64,000 nt of DNA from Rummeliibacillus sp963792445. Its GTDB lineage: Bacteria > Bacillota > Bacilli > Bacillales_A > Planococcaceae. Made by a program: the position numbers and the translations under genes. The stretch covers positions 496,001-560,000 of the forward strand of contig CAWBWO010000002.1 in the NCBI GenBank assembly GCA_963792445.1, in the 5' to 3' direction. A model generated the notes under the pieces. It searched no databases. It saw only the letters and a program-made list of their open reading frames with translations, and had not been told where the DNA came from. Shown one piece after another: positions 16,504 through 24,890 of this stretch. Every line of letters starts with the position of its first letter. Within the stretch, counting starts at the first letter, position 1.

Positions 16504-17256
16504 ATGAAAAAAGCGACGAAATGGGTATTACCATTAAGCCTACTAATGACGGTGGGAGTTTACAGTGGAGCGCTTGATGCCTCTGCTAAAACAATCACAC
16601 ATAACACAGTTAAGCAAACTTCAATGTCAGATTATAATTGGCAAACTCAAAAACACGCATACAATAAACATAGAGGTTCAAACCACGGTATAAAACCAAC
16701 AACAGAATCTAACAAAGGGACAACACCTTCAACGGGTTCAAACCAGGGCACAACACCAACAACAGAAACTAACCAAGAATCAACACCAACAACAAGTTCA
16801 AACCAAGGTTCTACATCTAATACAAACACAGGTTCAAACACTTCAACTTCACCATCAACAAATTCTAATACCTCATCTGTTTCACAATTTGAACAAAAAG
16901 TAATCGAATTAACAAATGCTGAACGTGCTAAAGAAGGACTTAAAGCATTACAAGCTGATACTAAATTAATGCAATCAGCAAGATTAAAATCAGATGATAT
17001 GGCAAAAAATAATTACTTCGATCATACAAGTCCAACTTATGGTTCACCATTCGATCAAATGAAATCTCTAGGAATTTCATATAAATCAGCAGGTGAAAAC
17101 ATCGCACAAGGTCAAAAAACACCTGAAGAAGTTGTACAAGCATGGATGGATTCACCAGGACACCGAGCAAACATCATGAATGCATCATACACTCATATCG
17201 GTGTTGGATATTCAGCAAGCGGTAACTACTGGACTCAACAATTTATCGGAAAATAA
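16504..17256 (+). CDS. Secreted CAP/SCP-domain protein, copy 2
   Basis: A 250-residue paralogue of the protein at 14691. It has the same signal peptide (MKKATKWVLPLSLLMTVGV ... ASA), but the ~45-residue segment after TQ(K)HAYN is deleted. The decamer stalk is shorter and more varied (ESNKGTTPST, ETNQESTPTT, SSNQGSTSNT). The CAP domain is almost unchanged (GENIAQGQKTPEEVVQAW, HRANIMNASYTHIGVGYSAS). The upstream leader and RBS (AAGGAGG) are duplicated too, so expression is probably similar. An intact CAP domain beside a dead cobW copy suggests recent conversion between the copies or selection for the CAP gene only. Confidence 0.9.
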   Translation: MKKATKWVLPLSLLMTVGVYSGALDASAKTITHNTVKQTSMSDYNWQTQKHAYNKHRGSNHGIKPTTESNKGTTPSTGSNQGTTPTTETNQESTPTTSSNQGSTSNTNTGSNTSTSPSTNSNTSSVSQFEQKVIELTNAERAKEGLKALQADTKLMQSARLKSDDMAKNNYFDHTSPTYGSPFDQMKSLGISYKSAGENIAQGQKTPEEVVQAWMDSPGHRANIMNASYTHIGVGYSASGNYWTQQFIGK

Positions 17257-17281
17257 TAGATTCATAATTTAATAAATTAAT

Positions 17282-17314
17282 GAAAACCAGCCAAAATTTT
17301 GGCTGGTTTTTTGT
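17282..17314 (+). terminator. Terminator of CAP gene 2
   Basis: AAAACCAGCCAAAA pairs with TTTTGGCTGGTTTT, then a T-run. Confidence 0.9.
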
Positions 17315-17363
17315 TTAAAAGAAAGGTTTTCATTCCATACTGGATTAGAAAGGAGTGAAGATC

Positions 17364-18782
17364 TTGTTACTGCTAGAATCCATGGTCGACAAAATAAAAT
17401 CTGCCTTTCATCACTCAATTGATATAGAAGTAAAAGAAATTTTTTTTCCTAAAGAAAATTACGCTATTTTATGCTATTTCACTTCGATGGTCAATAAAAG
17501 CAATGTGCAAGAGCAAATTAATTTATTGAAATTTCAAACAGCTGTGGATGATAAAAAGTGGGCAGAAACAATGGCTTCGATGAAAGAGCCTTTCCAAATG
17601 GAAAAGTTAGTGGAATATGTTTGTGATGGACAAACTGTCATTTTATTAATGTCAGAACTTCAGATGATTCATCTATCTTTACCAGAAATACCAAAGCGTT
17701 CAATAGAAGAACCATCGAACGAACACGTCATTCGTGGTCCTCATGTTGGTTTTGTCGAAGGTTTTGACACGAATCTTGCCATGATTCGAAAACGACTCAA
17801 TAGGCCAGACTTAGTTGTTAAAAGTATAGAAATTGGTACCGATACAAAAACAAACATTTATTATATGTACTTGGAAAAAGTTGCCGATATGCAAGCAGTA
17901 TCTTATGTAGAATCAAAGTTAAAAATAATGAAAGAAAAAGTTAAAGTTGTAGTTTCAGCTAGTGCGGTTGAAGACTATTTAGATGAATATCCCTATTCTC
18001 CTTTTCCACAACTATTAAATACAGAAAGGCCGGACCGAGTGTTCGCCAATTTAGTTGAAGGAAAAGTAGTGATTATGTCGGATTTTTCACCGACAGCAAT
18101 GATTGGACCTGTCACATTCTTTTCTTTTTACCAATCACCAGATGATTATAATGGTCGTGTGTTAACCAATTCATTTTATAGAACTGTCCGGATGATTGGT
18201 TTTTTAATAGCCATTTTTTTACCAGCGTTTTATATTGGAGCTGTAAGTTACCATTTTGAAGTATTTCCGCTTGAATTGAGTCTACAGCTAAAGTCAGCCA
18301 TTAGAGAAATTCCCTATCGACCAATTATAGAAGCGTTAATATTAGAACTTATAATCGAGATGATTCGAGAGGCAACCATACGTTTACCACAAGCAATGGT
18401 ACAATCAATTGGTATTCTGGGTGCATTAGTAATTGGAGATGTTATTATTAGTGCTGGACTTGTTTCGAATGTGATGGTGATCGTCGTTGCACTAACCGCC
18501 ATATCCTGTTATGTTTTGCCATCTGTGGAGCTAAATACGACGATTCGTATTTTGCGCTTCCCGTTCATGTTATTAGCCGCTGTTTTCGGCTTTTTTGGTA
18601 TTGTAATAGGATCATTCGTCTTATTTATCCATTTATTTAATTTAACCTCTTTAAAAGCTCCTTACTTTTATCCTTATGTACCATTAAATCTAAAAAGTCT
18701 TAAACAAATTCTATTCCGCGAACCGTTTGTAAAGCCGGCTCCCCAACCGAATTCTTTTGATCCGAAAGGAAAGAAAAAATGA
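17364..18782 (+). CDS. gerKA: Spore germination receptor A subunit (GerKA/GerAA family)
   Basis: First gene of a gerK-type operon. The A subunit sits in the spore inner membrane and helps form the nutrient-gated receptor. The 472-residue product has a soluble N-terminal domain (~1-270) with the conserved HVIRGPHVGFVEGFDTNLAMIRKRL and DFSPTAMIGPVTFFSFYQSPDDY. Four to five membrane segments follow (~280-430), including REATIRLPQAMVQSIGILGALVIG, typical of GerA. A TTG at 17364 is preferred as start because AAAGGAG lies 8 nt before it; the GTG at 17355 overlaps the RBS. Its stop overlaps gerKB by four bases (ATGA). The actual germinant is unknown. Confidence 0.88.
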   Translation: MLLLESMVDKIKSAFHHSIDIEVKEIFFPKENYAILCYFTSMVNKSNVQEQINLLKFQTAVDDKKWAETMASMKEPFQMEKLVEYVCDGQTVILLMSELQMIHLSLPEIPKRSIEEPSNEHVIRGPHVGFVEGFDTNLAMIRKRLNRPDLVVKSIEIGTDTKTNIYYMYLEKVADMQAVSYVESKLKIMKEKVKVVVSASAVEDYLDEYPYSPFPQLLNTERPDRVFANLVEGKVVIMSDFSPTAMIGPVTFFSFYQSPDDYNGRVLTNSFYRTVRMIGFLIAIFLPAFYIGAVSYHFEVFPLELSLQLKSAIREIPYRPIIEALILELIIEMIREATIRLPQAMVQSIGILGALVIGDVIISAGLVSNVMVIVVALTAISCYVLPSVELNTTIRILRFPFMLLAAVFGFFGIVIGSFVLFIHLFNLTSLKAPYFYPYVPLNLKSLKQILFREPFVKPAPQPNSFDPKGKKK

Positions 18783-19819
18783 ATTTTCGCTTAACAAGAA
18801 TTCAACTTTTTCTCATGGTATTTATGGCTCAGACCGGAGTAGTCTATATATCTTTTCAACAAGGAATTATTGTCAAAGGGGGAAGAGATGCTTGGTTAAT
18901 GTTTGCCGTTGTTTCTATCTTCAATTATTTGCTGTTAGTATTTTATGAAAAGAATTACAAATACTTTCGATTAGGGAAGATCACCTCATGGCTCTATATC
19001 ATCTATTGGCTTATCCTAATCATTTGCTTCTTAGCATATGTTCAATATACTTTAAACACTTGGGCTATCCAATATACACCCAAACTAGTTACTTTGACAG
19101 CAATAGTGTTGGTCTCACTTTATATCAGTTTAAGTAGACCATCAACCGCCATTAATCTAGTAGGGTTGATCATGCCGTTGATGGCCCTGTTCCTTTTATT
19201 TATACTATTTTCTTTTCCTCAGTTGAAGCTTGATTATCTTCTACCAATTGGTACAAGCACAATTCCTCAATGGGTTAAAGGATTATATTTAAGCACTGTT
19301 GCATTTATGGGAATGGAAAGTTTTATTATTTTAAGAAAATTTGTTGTAGAAAGTGAAAAAGTAGCAGGAAAACCACTATTCCTATTCCATTTAGTGGTGT
19401 TTTTATATATGGGTTCTTCTATTGTTATTTGAGAAGCAAATTTTGATTTGTCAGAGATTAAACTTATTCCTGAACCTATTATCTATATCTTGAGATCATT
19501 ACAAGTATCATTTGTTAAACGTCTGGATATATTCTTCGTCTATATTTGGCTTGCTGAGTGCATTATTACCCTTTCTCTATATATGTTCTATATAAGAGTT
19601 GTTTACTTCGCTAAAAAGAGGAAACATCCAAAGCTTATGATCGTTATTTTGCATTGTATTATTTTATTCTCTACTATGTTCTTAATTACCTATGATCGAA
19701 TTAATTTTATAAGAAATTATCTTGGTTATTTATATTTTATTTTCCCATTACTATTGCCTATCATTATTGTTTTTATCAATAAAAGGAGAGATTCCAAATG
19801 CGCAAAGGAATCATCATAA
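18779..19819 (+). pseudogene. gerKB: Spore germination receptor B subunit (GerKB family), in-frame TGA
   Basis: An amino-acid-permease-like (APC superfamily) membrane subunit believed to bind germinant. The frame spans 346 codons, near the normal ~365, with about ten hydrophobic segments. It is interrupted once by TGA at 19430-19432 (GSSIVI*EANFDLSEIKLIPEP). The frame continues unchanged to 19819, including the conserved SFVKRLDIFFVYIW. A single substitution, for example TGG to TGA, would explain it. It overlaps gerKA by 4 nt and gerKC by 22 nt. If real, the receptor would lack the last third of the B subunit unless readthrough occurs; sequencing error is the alternative. Confidence 0.85.
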
Positions 19820-20901
19820 TAGTGTTAATCCTTCCTATTGCACTACTTGCGGGATGTTGGGATGAACGGTTGTACAAAGATTTAACGTCGATTACTTTAA
19901 TAGGGGTTGACGGACATATAGGAGAGTTGAAAGGATACTATGCTTCATCCAATAATCCTAATGACCCCACACAGCATATAGTAATTGAAGGTGAAGGAAG
20001 GACACCAAAAGAGGTTCGAGATAATGCAAACTTAAAATTTAGCCGAACAATGGATTTATCTGAACTCGCAACGATTTTATATTCTGAGGAAACAGCAAAG
20101 GAACATCTTCCGTATCTTTTAGACGCCTTATACCGAAATTCGGTATATCCCATCTCGGCAAAAGTGGCCATTACAAAAGGTGATGCAAGAAAATTTGTTG
20201 AGGCGAAGAATGCTAAATTGCCTGGTGAAATTGGTGAAACATATCAAAAATATCTTCGGAGTTTTGAGTTGGTTAGTATTTTTCCAAAGGGAATGGATTT
20301 GCAAAGATTAGCGTCTATGTTTTTTGAAGAAGGAAGAGATTCGGCATTACCCTATTTAGATTTTAATGAACAACTTGGAACACCTATTGTAAAGGGGCTC
20401 GCTCTCCTTAATAATCGGAAATTTTCAGGTAAAACATTAGATATTAAAGATTCAATGTTATTGGTCTTATTAACTGATGGGGTAGCAAAAACAGCCTCGA
20501 TGTCATTTGTTTTAGAAGAACATGATCAAAAGGTACCTGTGTCAATAGATATTATTAAATTTAAAAAGAAAATAAAAATAGAGAAAAAAGGGGATGGAGG
20601 AATCGTCTATTTAAATACAAATTTCAAGGTGAATATCTCGGAATTTCCTTTAGAGACTATGTTGAATAAGAACAGTAAAAAAGAGATAGAGAAATTTTTA
20701 GAGAGCGAGATTAAAAAAAATATTAAGCACATGGTCAAAAAATGCCAGGAAGCACAATCAGATGCTTTAGGTATTGGAAGAATTGTGAGAGCTCATTACC
20801 CGAATATGTGGAATGATGGACATTGGAATGAAACATACGAAAAACTAGAATTTAAACCAAATGTACAAGTTGAGATTATACGAACAGGTATTTTAAGATA
20901 G
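19798..20901 (+). CDS. gerKC: Spore germination receptor C subunit, lipoprotein (GerKC family)
   Basis: A 367-residue lipoprotein. The signal peptide IIIIVLILPIALLAGCWDERL carries a lipobox LLAGC, and the CWDxR start of the mature protein is the GerC hallmark. The three GerC domains follow, including the C-terminal region MVKKCQEAQSDALGIGRIVRAHYP ... PNVQVEIIRTGILR. It is anchored to the outer face of the inner spore membrane with the A and B subunits. The start lies inside the gerKB end (22-nt overlap), with AAAGGAGAG about 8 nt upstream. The operon ends at the strong hairpin at 20918-20976. Confidence 0.9.
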   Translation: MRKGIIIIVLILPIALLAGCWDERLYKDLTSITLIGVDGHIGELKGYYASSNNPNDPTQHIVIEGEGRTPKEVRDNANLKFSRTMDLSELATILYSEETAKEHLPYLLDALYRNSVYPISAKVAITKGDARKFVEAKNAKLPGEIGETYQKYLRSFELVSIFPKGMDLQRLASMFFEEGRDSALPYLDFNEQLGTPIVKGLALLNNRKFSGKTLDIKDSMLLVLLTDGVAKTASMSFVLEEHDQKVPVSIDIIKFKKKIKIEKKGDGGIVYLNTNFKVNISEFPLETMLNKNSKKEIEKFLESEIKKNIKHMVKKCQEAQSDALGIGRIVRAHYPNMWNDGHWNETYEKLEFKPNVQVEIIRTGILR

Positions 20902-20917
20902 CATAAAGTGAATATAT

Positions 20918-20976
20918 AAAAAAATGCAACGAAAAATCTCCTCCTCAAGAAGGAGATATATTTCGTTGCATTTTTC
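20918..20976. terminator. Bidirectional terminator between gerKC and the MATE gene
   Basis: AAAAATGCAACGAAA pairs with TTTCGTTGCATTTTT, with an inner CTCCT/AGGAG stem. A- and T-runs flank both sides of these convergent genes. Confidence 0.9.
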
Positions 20977-22307
20977 TTTGGACATAATAGTAGACGAATA
21001 CTCAGAGAAATCGCTCCTGCTGCTAATCCTGAAATTAACCCAATCCAGTAGCCATAAGGACCAAAATTTGTGAAATTGGCTAAACCATATCCGAGTGGTA
21101 AACCGATGACCCAGTAAGAAATTAATGCCATTACAAAAGTGATGGTGACATCTTTATACCCACGTAATGCCCCTTGAATTGGTGCTTGGATGGCATCCGA
21201 AAGTTGGAAAAAGGCAGCGTATGCTAAGAAATGACTAGCAAGGGCGATCACATTTACATCGTCACTATAAATGGCTGCAATTTTTTCTTTAAAAGTTAGT
21301 AAGACCGTCAATGAAATTACACAAAAAGTAATGGCAGTTGAAATACATAAAAGGCTATACGTTTTCGCATCTTGAATTCGTTTTGCTCCTGTTTCAAAGC
21401 CAACCATAATGGTTGCCCCCATCGAGATACTTAATAGGAATCATGTATAACAGACTTGCAAAATTCAGTGCAATTTGATGTGCACCAATCACTTCAGTAC
21501 TGTAATTGCTCATTAAAATTGTGACAACAGAGAAAATGCTACCTTCTGCGAAAATGGCAATCCTATAGGTATACCAAGTTTTATTATTTCCATACATTTT
21601 GAAACATTTGGTTTGGGTAATTTCTTGAATAATTCAAACGATGAAAAAGGTGTACGTTTAATTGTGATGAAAATCGCAATCCCACAAATCAACCAATACG
21701 TGATTGCAGAAGCTACGCCAGACCCAACCCCTCCAAGTTCTGGAAAACCTAGGTTACCGAAAATCAATAAGTAATTAAAGATAATATTGATGGGTGTTGC
21801 CATTAAAGTAATAATCATGGAAACTCGAGTTTGTCCTAAAGCATCTATAAAATAACGAAGTACGCTATAGATAAATAAAGGAAATAGACCAAAACACATA
21901 GCGACTAAATAGTTATGAGCAACCCTATGTACATCAGCTTCTAATGACATTTTCGATAACAAAGGATCAATTGAAAGCATCATTGCGGAAAAAATTATGA
22001 CTGCAATAGCAATGGCAACATAAAAGCCTTGCTGAATTGAAAATGTGGCTTCTTTCTTATCTTTCCCACCGAGTAATTGTGCTACAATAGGGGTTATAGA
22101 CGAGAGAATGCCTGCTAATCCAGTATATACAGGCATCCAAATCGAGGAACCAATAGATACACCTGCTAAATCAGCTGTACTATATTTACTTGACATTAAG
22201 ACATCAAAAAATGACATCAAATATAATGCAATCTGGGTGACCAGAATAGGAAGCACTATTTTAAACATAAGTGCCCATTTTGCGCTAATCGTAGTTGTTT
22301 TATGCAC
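20945..22307 (-). pseudogene. MATE-family multidrug/Na+ exporter (frameshifted)
   Basis: Twelve-helix MATE (NorM/YojI-like) exporter split across frames. The first part (to ~21555) includes LPILVTQIALYLMSFFDVLMSS and GVGSGVASAITYW. It breaks at KLGIPIGL|AIFAEGSIFSVV (one base missing, ~21553), then at LLYMIP|..MGATIMVGFETGAK (one base extra, ~21425), restoring the original frame. A third shift near 20985 seems needed so the gene stops at ~20945 rather than reading through the terminator into antisense gerKC. A GTG at 22307 has GGGAG 9 nt upstream, while the ATG at 22316 abuts the RBS. Indels are typical of sequencing error, but real loss is possible. Confidence 0.8.
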
Positions 22308-22370
22308 TTGTTTCATCTCCCGTTAGTAGCATGTTTTTTAAATGTTGTTCGTATAGTAAAATAAGTATCC

Positions 22371-22553
22371 GTGACGCACTTAGGCTATCTACCTGATAGG
22401 GTGCGTTCCGCTTTTTAATAGAATCCAGCTTTGGGCGCTAGACCCTATAGTCATTTCAGTTCCTCGGTCGAAAGCTAAAAAGATGTTTTCGATTCAGGAA
22501 CTTCCAATGCCTTGTAGGGGCTGAACGGGCGCCCATCCGCTTTTTAATAGAAT
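22371..22553. repeat. Bacillales interspersed structured repeat with 18-bp direct repeats
   Basis: CCAGCTTTGGGCGCTAGACC, then TCATTTCAGTTCCTCGG ... CAGGAACTTCCAATG, then GTAGGGGCTGAACGGGCGCC and CCGCTTTTT. This matches the layout of a repeat I recall from many Bacillus and Geobacillus genomes (GGCGCCTAGCCCC ... GGGGCTGAACAGGCGC ... CCGCTTTT). AGTTCCT/AGGAACT and an inner TCGAAA/TTTCGA form the central arm. TCCGCTTTTTAATAGAAT occurs at both 22407-22424 and 22536-22553. Ahead of the first copy lies a mini-hairpin (GACGCAC ... GGTGCGTT) that ends the same way, so this looks like a truncated copy plus a full copy. The second repeat abuts the murG RBS. Confidence 0.7.
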
Positions 22554-22570
22554 AGGAGAATTGTATTATT

Positions 22571-23650
22571 ATGACTAAACAAACTGTAATTTTGACTGGT
22601 GGGGGTACTGCAGGTCACGTCTCGCTCAATCAGGCTATCATACCATCTTTTTTAGAAAAAGGCTATGATGTTCATTATATTGGCTCAAAGGAAGGGATTG
22701 AAAAGGAAATCATTGGTCAGGCGTTTCCTGAATTACCGTACCATTCGATTTCAAGTGGGAAGTTAAGACGCTATTTTTCTATGAAAAACTTTACGGACCC
22801 ATTCCGAGTGTTGGCAGGTATTTCACAAGCATTATCTGTTATGCGCCGCGTTAAACCAATTGTTGTATTCTCTAAAGGCGGATTTGTTTCTGTACCAGTT
22901 GTCATGGCGGCAAAATTATCAGGAATTCCTGTAGTATCTCATGAATCTGACGTAACACCTGGTTTAGCAAACAAACTATCATTACCATTTGCTTCACACA
23001 TTTTCACAGTGTTTAAACAAACATTAAATCATTTGCCAGCTGAAAAATCTTCATGCACAGGCTCCATTATTCGTCCAGCATTATTTGAGGGAAAGAAAGA
23101 AAAAGGGTTAGCTATGTGTGGTTTCCAAAATGGAAAAGAAACAATCCTTATTATGGGCGGTAGTCAAGGATCGAAGTTTATCAATGATGCGGTTCGCGCG
23201 AATATGGTGGAGTTATTAAAAGATCATAATATTATCCATTTATGTGGGAAAGGTCATATTGATGAGGCACTTGTTGATATGCCAGGATACAAACAATTCG
23301 AATATGTAACCACTGAATTACCTGATCTTCTTCACGCATCCGATTATATTGTGTCACGTGCTGGCTCCAATTCCATTTTTGAATTTTTAGCTTTAAAAAA
23401 ACCAATGCTTTTAATCCCATTATCTTTGGAAAAATCGCGTGGGGACCAAATTTTAAATGCCAAGTTATTTTTTGAACAAGGCATAGCGGAAGTTTTACAA
23501 GAGGAAGAGTTGAATAATCAAAGCTTTATGAAGGCCATGGAGACATTAAAAGCTCATAAGGAATCACTTATAAAGAATATGAGTTTAGCGGAGTCACCAA
23601 AAACACCCGATGAAATGGTGGAGCTTATTACTCAGTATGCAAAAGCATAA
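22571..23650 (+). CDS. murG: UDP-GlcNAc:lipid-I N-acetylglucosaminyltransferase MurG
   Basis: Transfers GlcNAc to lipid I to give lipid II at the cytoplasmic membrane face. The 359-residue GT28 enzyme has the Gly-rich loop LTGGGTAGHVSLN (residues 8-20), the acceptor-side segment VVSHESDVTPGLANKL, the second Gly loop IMGGSQGSKFIN, and the donor site VSRAGSNSIFEFLALKKPMLLIPL. AGGAG is about 12 nt before the ATG, a little far. It is not in the usual mur/fts cluster but stands alone, suggesting one of the extra MurG paralogues found in Bacillales. Its promoter and RBS lie in or beside the structured repeat at 22371-22553. Confidence 0.9.
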   Translation: MTKQTVILTGGGTAGHVSLNQAIIPSFLEKGYDVHYIGSKEGIEKEIIGQAFPELPYHSISSGKLRRYFSMKNFTDPFRVLAGISQALSVMRRVKPIVVFSKGGFVSVPVVMAAKLSGIPVVSHESDVTPGLANKLSLPFASHIFTVFKQTLNHLPAEKSSCTGSIIRPALFEGKKEKGLAMCGFQNGKETILIMGGSQGSKFINDAVRANMVELLKDHNIIHLCGKGHIDEALVDMPGYKQFEYVTTELPDLLHASDYIVSRAGSNSIFEFLALKKPMLLIPLSLEKSRGDQILNAKLFFEQGIAEVLQEEELNNQSFMKAMETLKAHKESLIKNMSLAESPKTPDEMVELITQYAKA

Positions 23651-23658
23651 CATAAAAT

Positions 23659-23707
23659 TAGACCATTTAGTTTCCTATTATAAAGGCAACTAAATGGTCT
23701 CTTTTGT
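23659..23707 (+). terminator. Terminator of murG
   Basis: AGACCATTTAGTT pairs with AACTAAATGGTCT, then CTCTTTTG. Confidence 0.85.
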
Positions 23708-23733
23708 GTTTGCTGTTAGGCGCATGTAGAAAC

Positions 23734-23791
23734 CTGATTTGTCTCGGCCTCTCGCCTATGTCTGAGTTATTCGATTTAATAACCAAATCAG
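23734..23791. other. Three-way-junction-like structured segment in the murG/GNAT gap
   Basis: CTGATTTG (23734-23741) pairs with CAAATCAG (23784-23791). The pair encloses a short GGC/GCC hairpin (23746-23756) and a GTTATT/AATAAC hairpin (23766-23783). It may be a GNAT 3'-end structure or another small repeat. Confidence 0.4.
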
Positions 23792-23811
23792 AGTCCTCAC
23801 TTTTCTAAATT

Positions 23812-24360
23812 TTACATTGCCTGTTCTTCACTAGCATTGTTTTGAGATGCCCAATACAGATAGAATGTATCCTTTTGAATTTTCAGCAATTCAAATTGTT
23901 TTTCGCCCTGGTTAATCTCTTCATATAATGAAGGATGACTTTCCCTTGCATCCGTTACATAAGCCAATTTGGATGCGGCGCGTAAGGATCTTGGATTTTC
24001 TTTGCGGATTTTAAGAAAAACGCATTGAAAATCTAATTCAAAAAATAATTCTTGTAAGAATAATTCTTTTGCCTTTTGATTGTAACCTTTTCCTTGATAA
24101 GGAACGCCAATCCATGTGCCCAAGAAACCTGCTCCATCCTGAACGTCATACAGGGTAATTGTACCGATTGGTTGCCCCCAGTCGTCTGTAATGGTCCGAG
24201 AAACCACCTTGCCATTCTCTTCATCATCCATCAGCTCTCTCGTCATAAACCAAAATTCATCTGCTGTCTTTGCCTTTTGACGCACAAAAGGGAAGACAGA
24301 TGGGTGACTTAACAACTCAAAAAGCTCATTACATTCTTGTAATTCACGTCGCTTAATCAT
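23812..24360 (-). CDS. GNAT-family N-acetyltransferase
   Basis: A 182-residue cytosolic acetyltransferase of the RimJ/RimL-like GNAT group. It begins MIKRRELQECNELFELLSHPSVFPFVRQK. The acetyl-CoA binding region is GTWIGVPYQGKGYNQKAKELFLQELF (residues ~97-122), followed by FLKIRKENPRSLRAASKLAY. The substrate (protein N-terminus, antibiotic or small amine) cannot be inferred. The ATG at 24360 has a strong AAGGAGG 8 nt upstream; the longer frame to 24480 runs through a tRNA-like structure and is not coding. A ~150-nt leader with tRNA-like folding precedes it. Confidence 0.85.
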   Translation of the reverse strand: MIKRRELQECNELFELLSHPSVFPFVRQKAKTADEFWFMTRELMDDEENGKVVSRTITDDWGQPIGTITLYDVQDGAGFLGTWIGVPYQGKGYNQKAKELFLQELFFELDFQCVFLKIRKENPRSLRAASKLAYVTDARESHPSLYEEINQGEKQFELLKIQKDTFYLYWASQNNASEEQAM

Positions 24361-24409
24361 GCTGAACGCCTCCTTTTTGGGGTGAACTCTAATACAGTTC
24401 TGTCCCGCT

Positions 24410-24504
24410 CGAAATTTTTCATTTAGTGTTGCATAAAAAATTTCGGGGTGGGAATCGAACCCACTAGAACCAGCGATCACTGGTGGCGCACCATTTGCCT
24501 TCCC
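24410..24504 (-). ncRNA. tRNA-like structured leader upstream of GNAT gene
   Basis: On the minus strand, GGG AA is followed by a D-arm-like GGC/GCC hairpin containing GG, a CCAG/CTGG arm with a six-base loop, and UUCUA. A perfect T-arm GTGGG-TTCGATT-CCCAC then closes with CCC. The acceptor stem is only 3 bp and the anticodon loop has the wrong size, so this is not a working tRNA. A CGAAATTTTT/AAAAATTTCG hairpin (24410-24444) follows. The GNAT start is about 50 nt further on. It may be a leader RNA sensing a tRNA-binding protein, a tRNA-derived relic, or a known family I do not recall. Confidence 0.55.
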
Positions 24505-24890
24505 TATTGATTCTTCAAAGAATAGGAATCACTTATGAAATTATTTTGCATTTATACTATACTAAGAATTGAACAAAATGCAAAGAGAAAAACGTCATTT
24601 TTCATATTAATTTATTGTAAAAATGACAATTGTGAACATAGTATATTTGCCCTTAAAAATAATAATTTTCAGAGAATTCAAACCTATATAAATGAAGAAA
24701 CCACTATATTTTCTTCTACCCATAAATTAATCAAAATATACTTAATTCATAAAAAACACTATAATATACTTAACATTAAAATTGCTTTTTAGATAAAATT
24801 AACTAAAATAATTATTATAAACTAGCAATAGTTTAGCTCAGTTATATGCTTGTCTGAATAGAATGAAAATAACAAATTGGGGGAAGTCAC

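Larger units (their letters stand above)
13873..17318 (+). repeat. Tandem duplication: [cobW 3' part + CAP gene + terminator] x2
   Basis: Unit 1 runs from inside cobW (~13873) through the CAP gene and its terminator (~15700). Unit 2 runs from ~15709 to ~17318. Both contain the cobW tail, an almost identical ~185-bp intergenic leader (TTCAGTCTAATGGAGTAGGT near 14509 and 16319), a CAP gene and an AAAACCAGCCAA terminator. In unit 2 the cobW part has collapsed, but the CAP domain remains nearly identical at protein level. Confidence 0.9.

Noticed and set aside
24361..24480. N-terminal extension of the GNAT protein
   Set aside because: The 40 codons overlap a tRNA-like structure and a hairpin, and a strong RBS sits at the internal ATG (24360).
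24445..24504. A functional tRNA gene
   Set aside because: Acceptor stem of only 3 bp and a six-base anticodon loop; no 3' CCA or proper position 8-9.
24535..24792. 85-codon plus-strand frame
   Set aside because: Very AT-rich, no RBS, composition dominated by Ile/Asn/Lys; likely intergenic.
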